DNA of 64,000 nucleotides from Ilex aquifolium (lineage: Eukaryota; Streptophyta; Magnoliopsida; Aquifoliales; Aquifoliaceae). Position numbers and translations under genes: made by a program. Shown here piece after piece: positions 1 to 13,100 of this stretch (positions are counted from its first letter, which is position 1; each line of letters starts with the position of its first letter). The notes under the pieces are model-generated. The model did no database searches and was not told where the DNA came from. It worked only from the letters and a program-made list of their open reading frames with translations. The stretch is from assembly GCA_951799425.1 (NCBI GenBank), contig OX637402.1, positions 2,480,501-2,544,500 on the forward strand, read 5' to 3'.

Positions 1-3000
1 CATCAAGAAGAACCTCTCTGTTTCTTAGTTTTGTTCTCACAATAACACCTCCATTGAATTTTTCCCTGATTTCTTTCTTGTGAAGGATCTAACCACGGGG
101 GCATCCTTGGTGCGAGGCCGGAGTAAAGGAAACGTGTATGAGTGGCCGACTTTAGTGACCAGACCATCTTTTTCACCACAATACTCGGCACTCATGACAA
201 CCAGATAAGGTCCTCCCTCTCCAACCATCAGCTTCTGGCACAGTCGCCCTGGTCACTTGTCCTCCAAAATCCTCCATCAAATTATTGCTTCTCATAAACT
301 ACCTTTATCTACGTCTAGTTATTTTTCCAATTCTTGTAATGCATGTTTATGTAATAAAAGCCACAAACTTCCATTTGGCATTTCTTCGTTAACTTGTTCT
401 AGACCTCTGGAGATTCTTTTTATGGATGTTTGGGGACCTGCTGCCTCTCATTTCTTTTGACAATTTTCGCTATTATGTCATTTTTGTGGATTACTTTACA
501 AAATACACATGACTTTATCCAATCAAAAATAAATCTGATGTTACTTCAGTGTTTGAACGGTTTAAATCTCTTGTTGAAAATTATTTTTCTACAACAATTC
601 AAACTGTTTATACAGATGGCAATGGCGAAGCCACTAGTATTGGTCATTTTCTTTCTCGGGTCGGAATTCAACATCTCAAATCTCCTCCTCATACCCCTGA
701 ACATGTTGGCACAGCTGAGCGTAAACATCGTCATGTTGTTGAAACTGCTCTTACTTTACTTCATCATGCTTCTCTTCCGCTCAAATATTGGTCCTTAGCA
801 TTTCAAGCTGCTGTTTACCTCATCAACCGAATGTCATCTCTGGTCACACGTAACAAATCTCCTTTCTTTCATATCTTCAAGCGATCACCCAATTATTTAT
901 CCTTAAAAATGTTTGGTTGTCTCTGTTACCCATGGTTAAGACCCTACTCCTCTCACAAACTAGAACCACGATCTCGTCCTTGTTTATTTGTTGGCTATTC
1001 AACTCCATATCATGCCTATCTTTGCCTTAATCCTTCCACAAATAAACTCTTCACATATAGACATGTGGTTTTTGTGGAAAATACCTTTCCTTTCCATAAT
1101 AAAACTTCCCACACTGAGTCACCATTCATCTTGACTTCCTCAGACACTTGGTTATCCAAACTAACTCATGAACCTTCCAAAGTTTCCACCCATGTACCTT
1201 CTTTCGCCATTCCTCATAATTCTTCACCCTTAATCTCAGGTACTCAAAATTTCTCCAACTTGTCTGTCTCTCCTCCTCTTCAAGCCGAGAACGTGTCTTC
1301 CCCCCTTCATAGCCATCATTCCAATTCTTATGGTGAGTCGTCTTCTCGCAAGTCTGACTCTCTAAACCATGATACCTCATTCTCAGGCTCCTCCTCCACG
1401 TCTCCATCTCGGGATGCATCCAATCCTTCATAGGTAAGTGTCCCATCTCCTATATCCTCTCCTTCTCCCATCATAGCTGAACCTCACCCTTATAACACCA
1501 GGCTATGCAATAACATTACAAAGCCAAAACGCATACTTGATCTTCACACCACCATTGTCTCTCCAAACACCGAACCCTCAACCCTCAAACAGGCCCAACA
1601 ACATCACGCATGGCGTCAAGCCATGAGTGATGAATACAATGCTTTACTTTCCAATCAAACCTGGTCTCTCGTTCTTGGGTGCAAGTGGGTCTATAGGATT
1701 AAAAGGAATTCTAATGGGTCAATAGCTCATTATAAAGCTCGCTTAGTGGCTAAAGGTTTTCATCAACGACCTAGGGTTGATTTTTCTGAAACCTACAGCC
1801 CTGTTGTCAAGCCTGCAACTGTTCGGTTATTACTTGTTCTTGCTGTGACTAACAGTTGGCCTCTTCGCCAACTTGATGTGAATAATGCGTTCTTGCAGGG
1901 CTCTCTATCTGATGAAGTATTCATGAACCAACCCCCTAGCTTTGCCCACTCCGACCTTCCCAATCATGTTTGTTGATTACGCAAGGCTATATATGGGCTT
2001 CAGCAAGCCCCTTGTGCTTGGTACCACGAACTTCGTAATTTTCTTATCTCTGAAGGCTTCGCCAACTCTCACCCGGATACCTCCTTGTTTATACTCCACT
2101 CTCCCACTACGGTTCTTTATCTATTGGTTTATGTTGATGACATCATCATAATTGGCTCCTCCGCTGCTCATGTGACTGTTTTTATCACTACTCTCGCCAG
2201 ACGATTCTCTCTAAAGGATCTTGGTAATCTGTCATACTTTCTTGGGGTTGAAGCTCACGTCACTGCTACTTATTTGTTTTTATCTCAAAGAAAAATATAT
2301 AAGAGATCTCTTGCATCGGGTTAACATGGCTGATGCCAAGCCTGTTTCTAAACCTCTTGCTACTACTGAAGTTCTTAACTTGTTTGATCGCTCTCCACCG
2401 GCTGATGCTACCTTGTATCGCCAAATTCTTGGGTCCTTACAATATCTCTCATTGACTCGTCCTGATGTTTCCTTTGCCATCAACTAGCTGTCTCAGTTCA
2501 TGCACTGTCCCTCCACACTTCATTGGTCCGCAATTAAACGATTGCTTCGTTATCTCGTTGGGACTATTGATTATGGCATAATGCTTCGCAAGAATTCTGC
2601 TCAGACACTTCATGCATTTGCAGATGCCGATTGGGCAGGTGATCCTAATGATCAAACTTCAACCTCTGCCTACATCGTTTTTCTTGGCGCAAATCCCATT
2701 TCTTGGAGTTCTAAAAAGCAAAAGACTATTGCTCGTTCTTCTACCGAGGCAGAATACTGAGCCATTGCTTCTACTACAGCTGAAGTCAATTGGGTCATGA
2801 ATCTCCTTCAAGAGTTGTGTGTACCTATCTCCCCTGCTCCGGTCATCTACTGTGACAACGTGAGTGCTACATATGTTTGTGCCAACCCAGTTTTTCATTC
2901 TCGTATGAAGCATATCGCTATTGACTTCCATTTTGTTCGGGATCAAGTTGCTTTCGGTCGCCTACATGTTTCTCACGTTCATACTTCTGACCAGCTTGCT

Positions 3001-3135
3001 GATTCTCTTACTAAGCCGCTGCCTCGTCTTCACTTTCTTACTCATCGGACCAAGATTGGTGTCCTACACAGCCAGTCAATCTTGCAGGGGCATGATAAGT
3101 CAACATCGTCCATCACTCCTCATGTCAAGCCATAA
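1..3135 (+). pseudogene. copia pol polyprotein, broken (integrase, RT, RNase H)
   Basis: Domains read in order. GAG-pre-integrase: FFLVKDLTTGASLVRG near 71-118, then the WHSRxGH zinc part at 236 and CNAC downstream. Integrase core: first Asp in FMDVWGP (about 421), second in YTDGNGEA (about 610), Glu in GTAERKHRH (about 708). Reverse transcriptase: CKWVYRIKRNSNG (about 1681), ARLVAKGFHQ, LDVNNAFLQG, YVDDIII (about 2128). RNase H: WAGDPNDQTSTS, ARSSTEAEY, IYCDNVSA, LADSLTKPLPR, ending at 3135. In-frame stops are at 26, 206, 458, 510, 1431, 1974, 2485 and 2758, with frame changes near 458 and near 2295. Several stops sit where the family has Trp, Arg or Gln. No functional product is expected. 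Confidence 0.9.
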
Positions 3136-3343
3136 TTCTCTCATTGATTCTTGGCCACAAATATATGGAAACCATCCTTGATTTATTCTGTAATTACTGT
3201 GTAATATACACCACTCGAGTATATGTATATTCAGTCAATCTCAAGGATTAGCTCCCCTCATTAGTTTCCTTTTCTGTTTCGGTAATTTACTTGTATAAAG
3301 CTTTGTACTATTCAGAATCATATATACAATTTTACATTCAATC
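3093..3343 (+). repeat. 3' LTR of the copia element
   Basis: The segment starts TGATAAG directly after the purine tract CAGGGG and ends TTCAATCA, giving TGAT...ATCA inverted ends. It carries TATAAA near 3294. Length 251 bp fits short copia LTRs. The boundaries are inferred from one LTR only, because its partner is outside the window. Confidence 0.55.
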
Positions 3344-6300
3344 ACACCATCTTTTAAGCTACTGGTTTCAGACTAGATTCAACTCGTAGAGAAGAGAAGA
3401 GAAGAGTTAAAAAGCTACAGATCAACTCAAATAGCACAAAAAAGATAAGTACGTACTACAAAATTGGACTTAACTCATATACTTGGCCACTTTTTAACCT
3501 GCTCTCATCCACTGCAGACTTGATCGACCAACTTTACTTTTATTTGAGTTAACGTCCTTGTTGCTTGAAGAGTGGGAATGGCCCACCACAACAGGAGGTT
3601 AAAGCCACGATTAATTGGAACCCTTTAGCCGAAGACAAAGTGGGTCAAAAGCCAGACAACCAAATACTAACCACCCAAACATAAGTGAAGGAAATTTTGA
3701 TAGGAAAATATCGGACAAGTCTTACTTTTCCCATCCCAACAAAAAAACTAGCAACTTTCTTTTAGGGCAATCAAGTCTTTTTTTTAATAATTTATTCCAA
3801 CTTACTTCAATACTCTATCAATCATACATTTATTCCAATTTTACCCTTTCTCGTTAAACCATCAACTAAAATTTTGTTCATCATTCTTTCATCAAACAAT
3901 AACTATACTATTGCTCATAATTTTTTGACAAATTTCAATTTATATAAAAATTAGGACGTAAATATAATGATTGCCTATGATTTTTTACGGTATTTTAAAG
4001 TTTATATAAATTTACTTTACTTTTAGTTAAACTTTTTGAAAAAAATAAATTTATTAATCATCCTACTAATGAGATAGACTATATTTTGAATAATTCTTAA
4101 ATGTATTTTTTTTTTTTTTTTGACAGCTAATCGTGTTAGTGATGTGTATGGAGCGATTTATTTTATTTATTTATATTGAAACTTTACTGATTTTTCATAA
4201 GATGGCATTTATGTAGTTAAAACCTAATGGGCAAAAGAGACATGATTATAGAATTAAGATTTATTTGAAATTATACTAAAAAAGTAAGAGTTAGTTGTGT
4301 TAACTCAAAAGTTAATAGGACACAATGTGACAAAAAACCAAAAAAAAAAAAACAGGCCTTATTTTGATTTCTAGTCGTGGCTTGCAAACCACCCTATTTC
4401 TCAAGTGGACTTGGCATACAAATACATCTCTAAAGCTCCTTCAAGTTCAATACCTAATCTATACCCAGAAAACAGGTACAGTCCCACTCCAAGAAGCATG
4501 GATATAAACACAGGACATAGATATACAGACACATTATTTTTGAAAAAATCAAACACAAACATGTCAAGACAAACTTTAAATGATTGTTCTCATCTTCTCA
4601 AGTTCATTTTTTTTAGAAAAAACTTCTATGCACTTTCTGTTTTTATTAGTAAAATTTATGTACAATTTCAACATGACTAGTCTCAACAATTTTATATTCT
4701 TTCATAATATAAAATAGTCATTTGTCACTTTCTTGAGATGGACATTTATCAATTATTTAGGTAATTCCGTGTTAACAAATGTTTATACTTAAGAAGTAAA
4801 TACAACCTAAAGATAAATTGTTGGCAAGTAAACTTACACCTCTCGCTTTTGGAGGGCATCATCGAAGCCATCAATTATATGATGGAACCGGGTGTTGATC
4901 TGGAATTGCTTTCGAGTCAACCCAGTTAAGAAGTTCCTTTAGGGAGAATAGAGGGGTAGCCAAATCTTCTAAAAAATGAAGATCGAGGAAGGAGAAAGGC
5001 GGCCCGAGAGCACGCTTCTGTTACAAGCAACTCTGACCTCATCAGAAACTGACAACCTCAAATTCTATGACTACTAAACTAAGAGTAAATTAGAACCATC
5101 CTCAACATCTGTTGAAAGTAGTGGACATTTACTATGAGTCGCACCCCCTGGAGCTAAACCGAGCTGTCCTGCAATGAACCAAGTGGCACCACTATCTGTC
5201 CAACCAGGAAAAAACCATTGCGTAAATCTGCACTCCTTCGATCAACCACATCAAATACTGAACAGCTACCCTGCTATCCCTGTGAAGAAACTAAAGACCC
5301 AACCTCAGTGAAAAATGCGTAATCGTGTGTACCGAAGTCAAACACCACATCACATGCTCTCTTCACTTCCAAAAACTTAGTATGCTCGTGTCGCACGCCC
5401 TGTCTACCTCTCCTCATTATCTTCCAAAGAAGCATTTGTGTTGTGCACTCTATCACGTAGTGCCCTATCTGCCCGCACCTAAGACATGCACTCCAGCCTC
5501 CACTTATTGTTCTTGGAAGAGCTCCCTGATGCTGTTTTTGCCTTCCCTTTAAATGAAATTTAGATGTAGTGGTGAACAAAAGTATATTTCTACAATTAGG
5601 ATCTACACTTTTGTCCAGACAGGCTTAGCCTGTTCATCCTCTATACGTAAACGTCTTATCATGCACCTTTGCAATAAGAAAATAAGGAAGGGTTACCAAA
5701 TGAGAATCCAGGTGACAGTCGTGGCCAGGTAAAAACAATGAGGCTTTCAAGAGTATCTGAAAAATGTCGATATTCGACACATGTCCAACATAGACACGCG
5801 TCATCTTTAAAAAAGTGTCTGTGCTTCTTAGGTACCACTGATTTTGTTAAAACGTCAATAATGAGAAACATGTCAACTGATATAAAATGACTGAAACAAA
5901 CTTCCTAAAACAACTGCATGAGGGTGCATACACGTTGCAAATGCAAAATATTTATTGACAAATCTAAAAGAAAATTCCGTTAATGAGTAAAAATGTAGCG
6001 AAAACAACCCTCAGGCTGTTGGTTTGGCTCCGTCGTACAAATAATGTCAAAGTCTAAGTTTATATCTGGCACTCCCAATCAAAAGGGCCATGCTGAATGC
6101 TGCCCCTTTTCTATCATACGATACGAGTGTAATCAAAGGTCATCATATCCATGTTAATTCGACATCATTCCACAAGTTGAGCGTGATTTCATCCCACAAT
6201 AAACTCTTTCCGAAAAATTACAAGAGTGCTAATTAAGCATATTTGTGGCTAGCAGCAAAATAATCCTTCTAGCCTGCTTTCATATATACTATTTAAAATG

Positions 6301-7134
6301 GTCAAATGATGAGAAAATAAATATACAAATTTTGCCCACAATGCAGCATCTATATGATGAGAGAATATCTACCAAAAACAGTTACAAGGATGGAATGTTA
6401 TTCACAATGAAACATCAACCCACAATTACCAAAATACGCTAAACTCTTGGCAACCCACAATTTGTGTACATTGATTCTAAATTGGGTGAATTCCCAATCC
6501 AGATCACCAAAATATATGACCCCAAATTGTAATATTAACCCTTAATAAATTCGCTTTGAAATATGCAGCACAAATATAAAATGCATATTAATTGACGTGT
6601 TTATAGATTTATAATTATATATTATTTTTTATAATAAAAAATCGAGCAAAAATATAAGATAAATAGTAACTCACTTAATATTTTTATGAATGTTCTATGA
6701 TATATAATGTTGTAGAGTAGTGAAAACGATCTAAATAAGAATTCCAAAATAAATTGTGATCCAAAATACCGTACCAATAAAGTATACCCTCATCATACTG
6801 CGTACCTAAGAAAGTGTCGTACCATATACCCGTATCTGTACCACACACCAAAACAACCCAAGATCCAAGTAACATATCAACTCCGACAAAACCGCGGATC
6901 TCCAACATAGTACCTTTCTCTGTTTGACATATATTACTTAAAAGTGTCATATTTTGGGGGAAACATGCTTGGCACTAAAATCAGCTCACCTCTGTACGAT
7001 CGGCATTTCATTGAAAAGCATTGAAATACTTGCTGAAAAAGAATTGCAGTATAAATAAGAAACTTTACCTTAACAATCTTGTCTACAGAGGACAAGAACT
7101 AATAATATATGCAATATTTAAGTCCATCTTCCTA
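3344..7134. other. intergenic, no intact gene seen
   Basis: AT-rich sequence with poly-A and poly-T runs (for example 4109-4122, a T tract). Two patches are rich in ACAC/GACAC-type words (about 4460-4560 and 5760-5830). They resemble simple decayed repeats more than coding sequence. Only the zinc-knuckle relic at 5274-5579 looks protein-derived. The part next to 7135 would hold the 3' UTR of the GT77 gene; I see no certain poly(A) site. Confidence 0.5.
5274..5579 (-). pseudogene. CCHC zinc-knuckle fragment, origin unknown
   Basis: A 101-codon open stretch contains CLRCGQIGHYVIEC, a canonical C-x2-C-x4-H-x4-C zinc knuckle, at about residues 32-45, after a basic segment (KGRQKQHQG). Such knuckles occur in retrotransposon gag, in plant LINE ORF1 proteins and in some cellular RNA-binding proteins. 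Nothing else in the stretch or beside it allows a choice. It has no clear start context and the flanks hold stops, so a relic is more likely than a gene. Confidence 0.3.
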
Positions 7135-7186
7135 TCATTGGTCAACAGCCTTCCCTGGAGGACCATATGGGCGAAGAGAATCAAGA
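7135..7186 (-). CDS. GT77 gene exon 4 (short C-terminal exon)
   Basis: Acceptor GTGGTTTTCCAG precedes TCTTGATTC. The split codon AG+T reads Ser, then LDSLRPYGPPGKAVDQ and TGA at 7135-7137. Intron 3 is 122 bp. The choice rests on correct phase and splice consensus, so read-through to the stop at 7305 remains an alternative. Confidence 0.6.
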
Positions 7187-10100
7187 CTGGAAAACCACGA
7201 GAAAAGAACCCATGTGAGGAGTAGACATTTCAAAACAGCAGTAAATGGTGCATAAAAAGACAACCACTTCTGAAATCTAGATAAGTACGATACAAATCAC
7301 CATTTTACCTGCAGTTTTGAGGAACCCTCCAAGATTGCATTGATGATCTCTTCAAGCTTGGTGGCAAAGACATAAACAGTTTCCAATCTTGAAGCATGAT
7401 TTTAAGATCATGAAGTTTGCTGTCAAGCCCAAAACAGCAGTTTGCATGCATTGTGCAAACTTGATTCAAATCTTTGCTAGGTTCACAAAACCCACCAAAG
7501 TAAGAAGTATCCAAGAATCTCATCTTCAATCCAATATCTATCAGATAAGAATCAAATTTGATATTATTAAGGACATCCTGATCATGTAATCCTGGATACG
7601 TTTCTTGTGAGGAGTACCAGAACTTGTAAAACTCTATTGACCGGTTATTGGACCTTACAAACGTAAAGCCTCCATTGGGTCTGTTCTCCACATCATTAGG
7701 GTCACCTGAGAAATGGTCACATGCAATCTGAAAATCTGCATCCGAAGTAAAGTGTGGGAATGGGTCCCTGAACCACATGATATCAGCATCCTGAAAATAA
7801 AAACCAGCGAAAAAGCATTGGAAACAATATATTTCCACAAGACTAACCAGACATAGTACTACATTAAAGTAGCAAGCAAATACTTGGCTTTTTTGAAAGA
7901 TAATGCCTGTTGACATACTCATCAATAAAACCTAGATCCTCCACTAAATCATAACATGACCCATTAATTGAGTCAAATTGTTGAGGGAACACAAAACAGC
8001 ATCAAAAATATCATTAATCCACATACTTCCTCCAAACGGAAAAGGTATGACAGGAGTAAAAAGTTTTATTTCTTCTCTGATTGGACTCAAATTGTTTCAT
8101 GCTCTTCACTTGTCAGTTCCACTGACAATTGACCCTCGTTTTGGAGCGACTTCCATCTGAGGAAGTATATCTCAAAATGATCCCAAGATGATGTGGGCTG
8201 ACCAATATTGTTGAAGTGATTCCAAGTTATTGTCAGTTGCCACAGTTGTAGGACTACTTTATGACAATGACTAAATGATCAAACGGGGAAAATTAGGCGT
8301 AACAGATCAATAGACAATGAAGAAAACTTCTTGAAAGTATATGAAGAATTTCATGTCAAACTGCAGGGTAATATCAAAACCTAAAGGAGAAAAATGCAGG
8401 AAGAAAATTCATGCTATAATTGAACAAACATACTCTTCAAAGACATCTTCACAAATAGTTACAAATGACCAAACAAAAAAAAAACTGCCTTTGAGATTTG
8501 ATGTTTCTTCATCACAGTAAGATTGCCTGAAATTGCTCCACCATGCATCCCAGCTTGTAATATATCAATGATTACACACCCAGCGGTTGAGAAATGCAAC
8601 GAGAAAGCAAGCATCCCACACAACTTCACTTAACAACGCCCTTATGGTGTGTGCATTTTCCAAGCACCGTCTTCAACAGGACAAGAATAGGTACAGCACA
8701 ATAACTCGGGAAAAAAAAAAGAAGCAATATGCGATAAATCAGCAAAAAACAAAGCATCCCAAAACCCTGTTTAAGCATTCACCTGCAGTAAATTTAAAAT
8801 ATATCGGGAAAAAAAGAAAAAACAAAGGCTCAACTGTTTTTTCTTCCTTTTTTCGTGCTATCATTTTCTTCACTAGTATCATGTAACACACCAGTCCAAC
8901 TATACAATACTGTCCCCTGGGCTAGGTCCGCACGATCAATGACAGTTCAAAACTTGCCCTTATAAATCACTTCAAACGCCATGTATTTTCACTTCACTCA
9001 CTCATTTTAGTCCCAAGTCTCAAGGGACTTGGCTTTTTGTCTATGTTATCACAATCCACCCCCTAAGGGTCATACATCCTCATATGGGATCTGTTCCACA
9101 TTTTCGGACCTAGGTGAGTGGGACGACTCCACCACGCTAGCTGCTAGCATCCCACGCCGCCATCCCCTGACCAGAGTGCACAGATTACGTGCTCTCCACA
9201 CCACATGGGCCAACGGCTCTAATACCACTTGTCACGGTCCAGGCCCGTATGATGTAGCATTGCCTTGCTTGGTTTAAGCGTTTGAAAATGTGTTTTTCCA
9301 TGAAGGTGCAAAACTCCCATATATGAAGCACTTCACACACGTTTCACCAAAACAATGTGAGACAAAGTACACACACTTTTACCTGCATCTCACCTCATCC
9401 ATCTTGGCCCCAAACTTAAGGAGTCTCGGCTCTAGCTTTGGGTTACCACATCATTTGTTGTTAGCCAAGGTTTGCATTGCATTCGTCCAAAACCAATAGA
9501 TTTAGTGAGTTTAATGATATTTGTGGAAGGCAAAGAAAGAAATGCTGTGTTTAACGCTAAATTGCACTTGTCAAAACCCAGTCCGAGTCTTGAAAACTGA
9601 GCAAGATGAGTTTGAGCAGAGGGATATGGGTGAAATGTGCTCCAGCGCAACTTGGTTAGGATTTCAGTTCCCAGTCTGAACTTCTGTTATTTTTATAACA
9701 TAATCAAGCTTATTTATAATGGTATACAATACTTTTTCATTATGGTTGCATATTGCCATAGCATACAAATAGATCAGCATACTAGTAAGCAGTGAAACTG
9801 AGTTTATATCGTCCTCAAGTGTTTAATTTGCCTCCTCCATTTATAGAATTATTTTTCCTATAAAATCTCCAAAATTCCTTACTATTCTCACTGTTGAACT
9901 CCTAACCATATACTGTTCTTCCTTTCTTTTCTGTTTAAGAAATTATAAGAAACTTGCATTAGTTAGAAACAAGCAAGTTAAACACAGCCCAATAGGGCCT
10001 TATGAGCCAATCCACAGCTAAATTAGCAGTTACAGGCTTCCTTAACCACCTCTTAAACCATCTTAGAAAAACAACTACCAAAATACTAAGGCTAAAGCCG

Positions 10101-13100
10101 TAATATCCCTAACTTTGTTAGCTACCTTTAACATCGTGAACTCGGTTCTCAGTAACTTGTAATATCACTCTAAGCGAATCTGACAAAATTGACCCTTTGA
10201 AACCCTTATCTCGAGCCATACAATATCTTCCATGCAGGCTATGCCCACTCTTAAATGATGACAGCCGGCACGTAATGCATAAACAGTGTCCCAAAGCCAA
10301 CATTCATGCAAATTTCAATCCATGAAAAGTAGGAGCAATCCATTCCCATAAAAATCCAGAATATGACATACAAAGAAATCTTTCACAAGAATCACAATAC
10401 ATAATGAATAATGAATTTGATCTTAATAACCATCCCACACACATTTAACACAATCAACCTTCATGTAATGTTACTTGGACAAAGCAAAATGCTATGTCTA
10501 AGAACCAAAGGACAAATGGCCATCAATATCACTTGTGAATTGTGATATGGCACCCCAAAAAGATATCAAAATTAAGATTGGTATCACAGACAAGAAGGTT
10601 AAGTTCCAAGGATGCTCCTAATTAGAAAATCTAAGGTGCATACCTACTTGATGTCAATCAACAAAAATAAAGCCCAGCATGTGGATTAATTTTCGACAAC
10701 TAGAATCTTTCGAGTAAAAGAACAAATTAAGTTGGGATGATCACCCATATTAAAAAAATTGACAACCAGATGAAGTATAAAATAACATTCTCAATCTGGC
10801 TTTTTAGACATGTTAGGTTTAGAGAGTTAACATAACACAATATTAGAGAAATAGAGAGTGGTCAAAAAACATTAACCTACCTCTCACAAACATCTTGTAT
10901 TTATAGTTATCTTGTACTCATACAAAGGACGAATATACTCTCTATATGGTATACTTATTACCATAGTTATTAGTATTGTACGATACGCGATACGTATTGT
11001 ACGATACGTCACAATACACCTGAAAAACGATATGTATCGTGTCTCTGTATCGTTTTGCACCGTATCGTACGATACACGATACGATACGTACGATACACGA
11101 TACGTCCGATTCTGTTTTTTTTATTTTTTTTTTATTTTTTGGGGCTGAAATGACATCGTTTCACCCTAAGATTTATTTTTAAATCACTAGCCAGTGAAAC
11201 AACATCGTTTTAGTGGTCGTGATTTAAAAAAATAAAATAAAATATGTTGTTAATGTTATTCACTTGAGTTCAAAATTCCTAATTAATATTAAAGTTAGTC
11301 AAGCAGTTGGTGTTAGAAGTTTGAATTAGAGGTCTTTGTATTTTGATATTACTAAACTATGTTGGTAACTTGAATAGTTTGTGTAATATTAATGAAATGC
11401 TATATTATTATGAGTCTATATTTTTTTACAAAGGTATATATATATTATTATTAATTATTTAAAAATTAAATTGCGCGTATCTTACGATACACGATACGAC
11501 GCGATACAATATTTTTGAAAAATGATACGCCTTCCAATACGCAATTTGACAACTATGCTTATTACAACCTAGTATTTACACATAATAATACTCTTAACAC
11601 TCTCCCTCAAGTTGGACTATATATATCATATAATTCAAACTTAGACAAATGGTTGTAAGACGAGTACAAGTCAATGCTTTAGTGAACATATTTGCAAGTT
11701 GATCCTCCGACCCCACAAATGGAGTTGTAATATCCCAACTATTATCTTGTCTCAAATAAAGTGACAATCAACCTCAATATGTTTGATTCTCTCGTGAAAT
11801 ACTAAATTGCCAACGATGTGGATAGCTGAATGATTATCACAAAATAATTGTAAAGAAGACTGAACTGGAAAACCAATTTCCCAAAGAAAGTGTAGTAACC
11901 ATATCAACTCACTAATTATATGTGTCATTGCTCTATACTCAGCCTCAGCACTGGATATTGCAACCACTGTTTGTTTATTACTTTTTCATGAGACAACGTT
12001 ACCTCCCAATAAAGTACAGTAACCAATGGCTGATCTCTGATCGGAAGGAGAGCCAGCCCAATCAGCATCTACAAAATTTTTCACTTTAAAATATCCATTA
12101 GCTCGATACAACAACCCAAGACCAGGAGCACGTTTGAGGTATCAAAGAATGCAAGTGACTGCCTCCTAATAAGGTACTCTAGGGCATTTCATAAACTGAC
12201 TTACTACACTAACTGCATAGGAAATTTTCGGTCGAGTAATAGTGAGATAATTGAGCTTCCCCACCAACCTGCGATACCGACCCAAATTCTCAAACAGTGC
12301 GCCATCATCCATTAACAATTTCGGATTCGGATCCATAGAAACATGAGATAAGCTGATGGGTCAAAATAAATTGGACCAGGTCAATTAAAATAACCCACCC
12401 GAAGTCCAAAAAATCGACTTGACCCACCCGAAACTCCTTCTTCACACAATGGAGGGTTCACAAAACCCTAGCGACTGCGATGGCTCTCAACTGGGGTGAA
12501 CAACCAGACGAACCCCACCAACACCGCGCCGACCTCCATAGCACACACGATCACAACAATGCGTGTGATCCAACGAACCACTCAGAGAACACCACACGAA
12601 GCCAAGCCACTCGACGAGAATAGTTTGACGGTGAACTACCTCACACCACCTCCGACGACCACTACAACTCCGACGAGATGATTCTCATTAACATACCAAC
12701 ACCTAACGCAAAGCACAGGCAATAACTTCAATCACATGCACAACCATGGACTTCACAGACTACCCAACATGGTCATGGGTTGCACCCAAATCAGGCAGAT
12801 AACCTACCCAGCAGAGAAGGGGAAGGGAAGAGAAGAATTTACGGGTTCAAATTCTCAATTTAAAAGAAAGGCTAATTGCAGATTTTTGGATCAATAAGCT
12901 TGCTCTGATACCATGTTAGGTTTAGAGAATAAACATAACACAATATTAGAGAAACAGAGATTGGTCAAAAAACATTAACCTACCTCTCACAAACATCTTG
13001 TATTTATAGTTATCTTCAAATGACGAGTATACCATCTATATGGTATACTTATTACAACCTAGTATTTACACATAATAATGCTCTAATACTCTTAACAAGA

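Larger units (their letters stand above)
1..3343 (+). mobile_element. Ty1/copia retrotransposon, 3' part, decayed
   Basis: The window opens inside the region just before the GAG-pre-integrase domain of a copia element. The order pre-integrase, integrase, reverse transcriptase, RNase H is the Ty1/copia (Pseudoviridae-type) order, which separates it from Ty3/gypsy, where integrase is last. It ends with a purine-rich tract (about 3084-3090) and a short 3' LTR. The 5' LTR, gag and protease lie outside the window, so target duplications cannot be tested. Many stops and at least two frameshifts show that it is an old, inactive copy. Confidence 0.9.
10811..13097 (-). mobile_element. Ty1/copia element, internally deleted, in intron 2 of the GT77 gene
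   Basis: Two LTRs flank a 1.3-kb interior. On the minus strand the order is 5' LTR (12914-13097), primer site TGGTATCAGAGC for initiator-Met tRNA (12902-12913), a remnant of RT and RNase H, a polypurine tract (TTGAGGGAGAG at about 11600-11611), then the 3' LTR (10811-11599). Flanks AGACA (10806-10810) and AGATA (13098-13102) are a target duplication with one change. Gag, protease, integrase and most of RT are deleted. It lies in the same orientation as the host gene. Confidence 0.85.

Noticed and set aside
4460-5850. GACAC/ACACAG-rich patches as flanks of a lost element
   Set aside because: Similarity is only low-complexity wording; no pairing of ends or duplication seen.
7305-7925. Reading the GT77 catalytic exon as one 206-codon gene from 7925 to 7305
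   Set aside because: The part before 7790 is intron with a good acceptor; the N-terminal exons join in phase, and a better C-terminus is reached through the donor at 7308.
12902-12913. tRNA-like sequence TGGTATCAGAGC
   Set aside because: It is a retrotransposon primer site complementary to the tRNA 3' end, not a tRNA gene.
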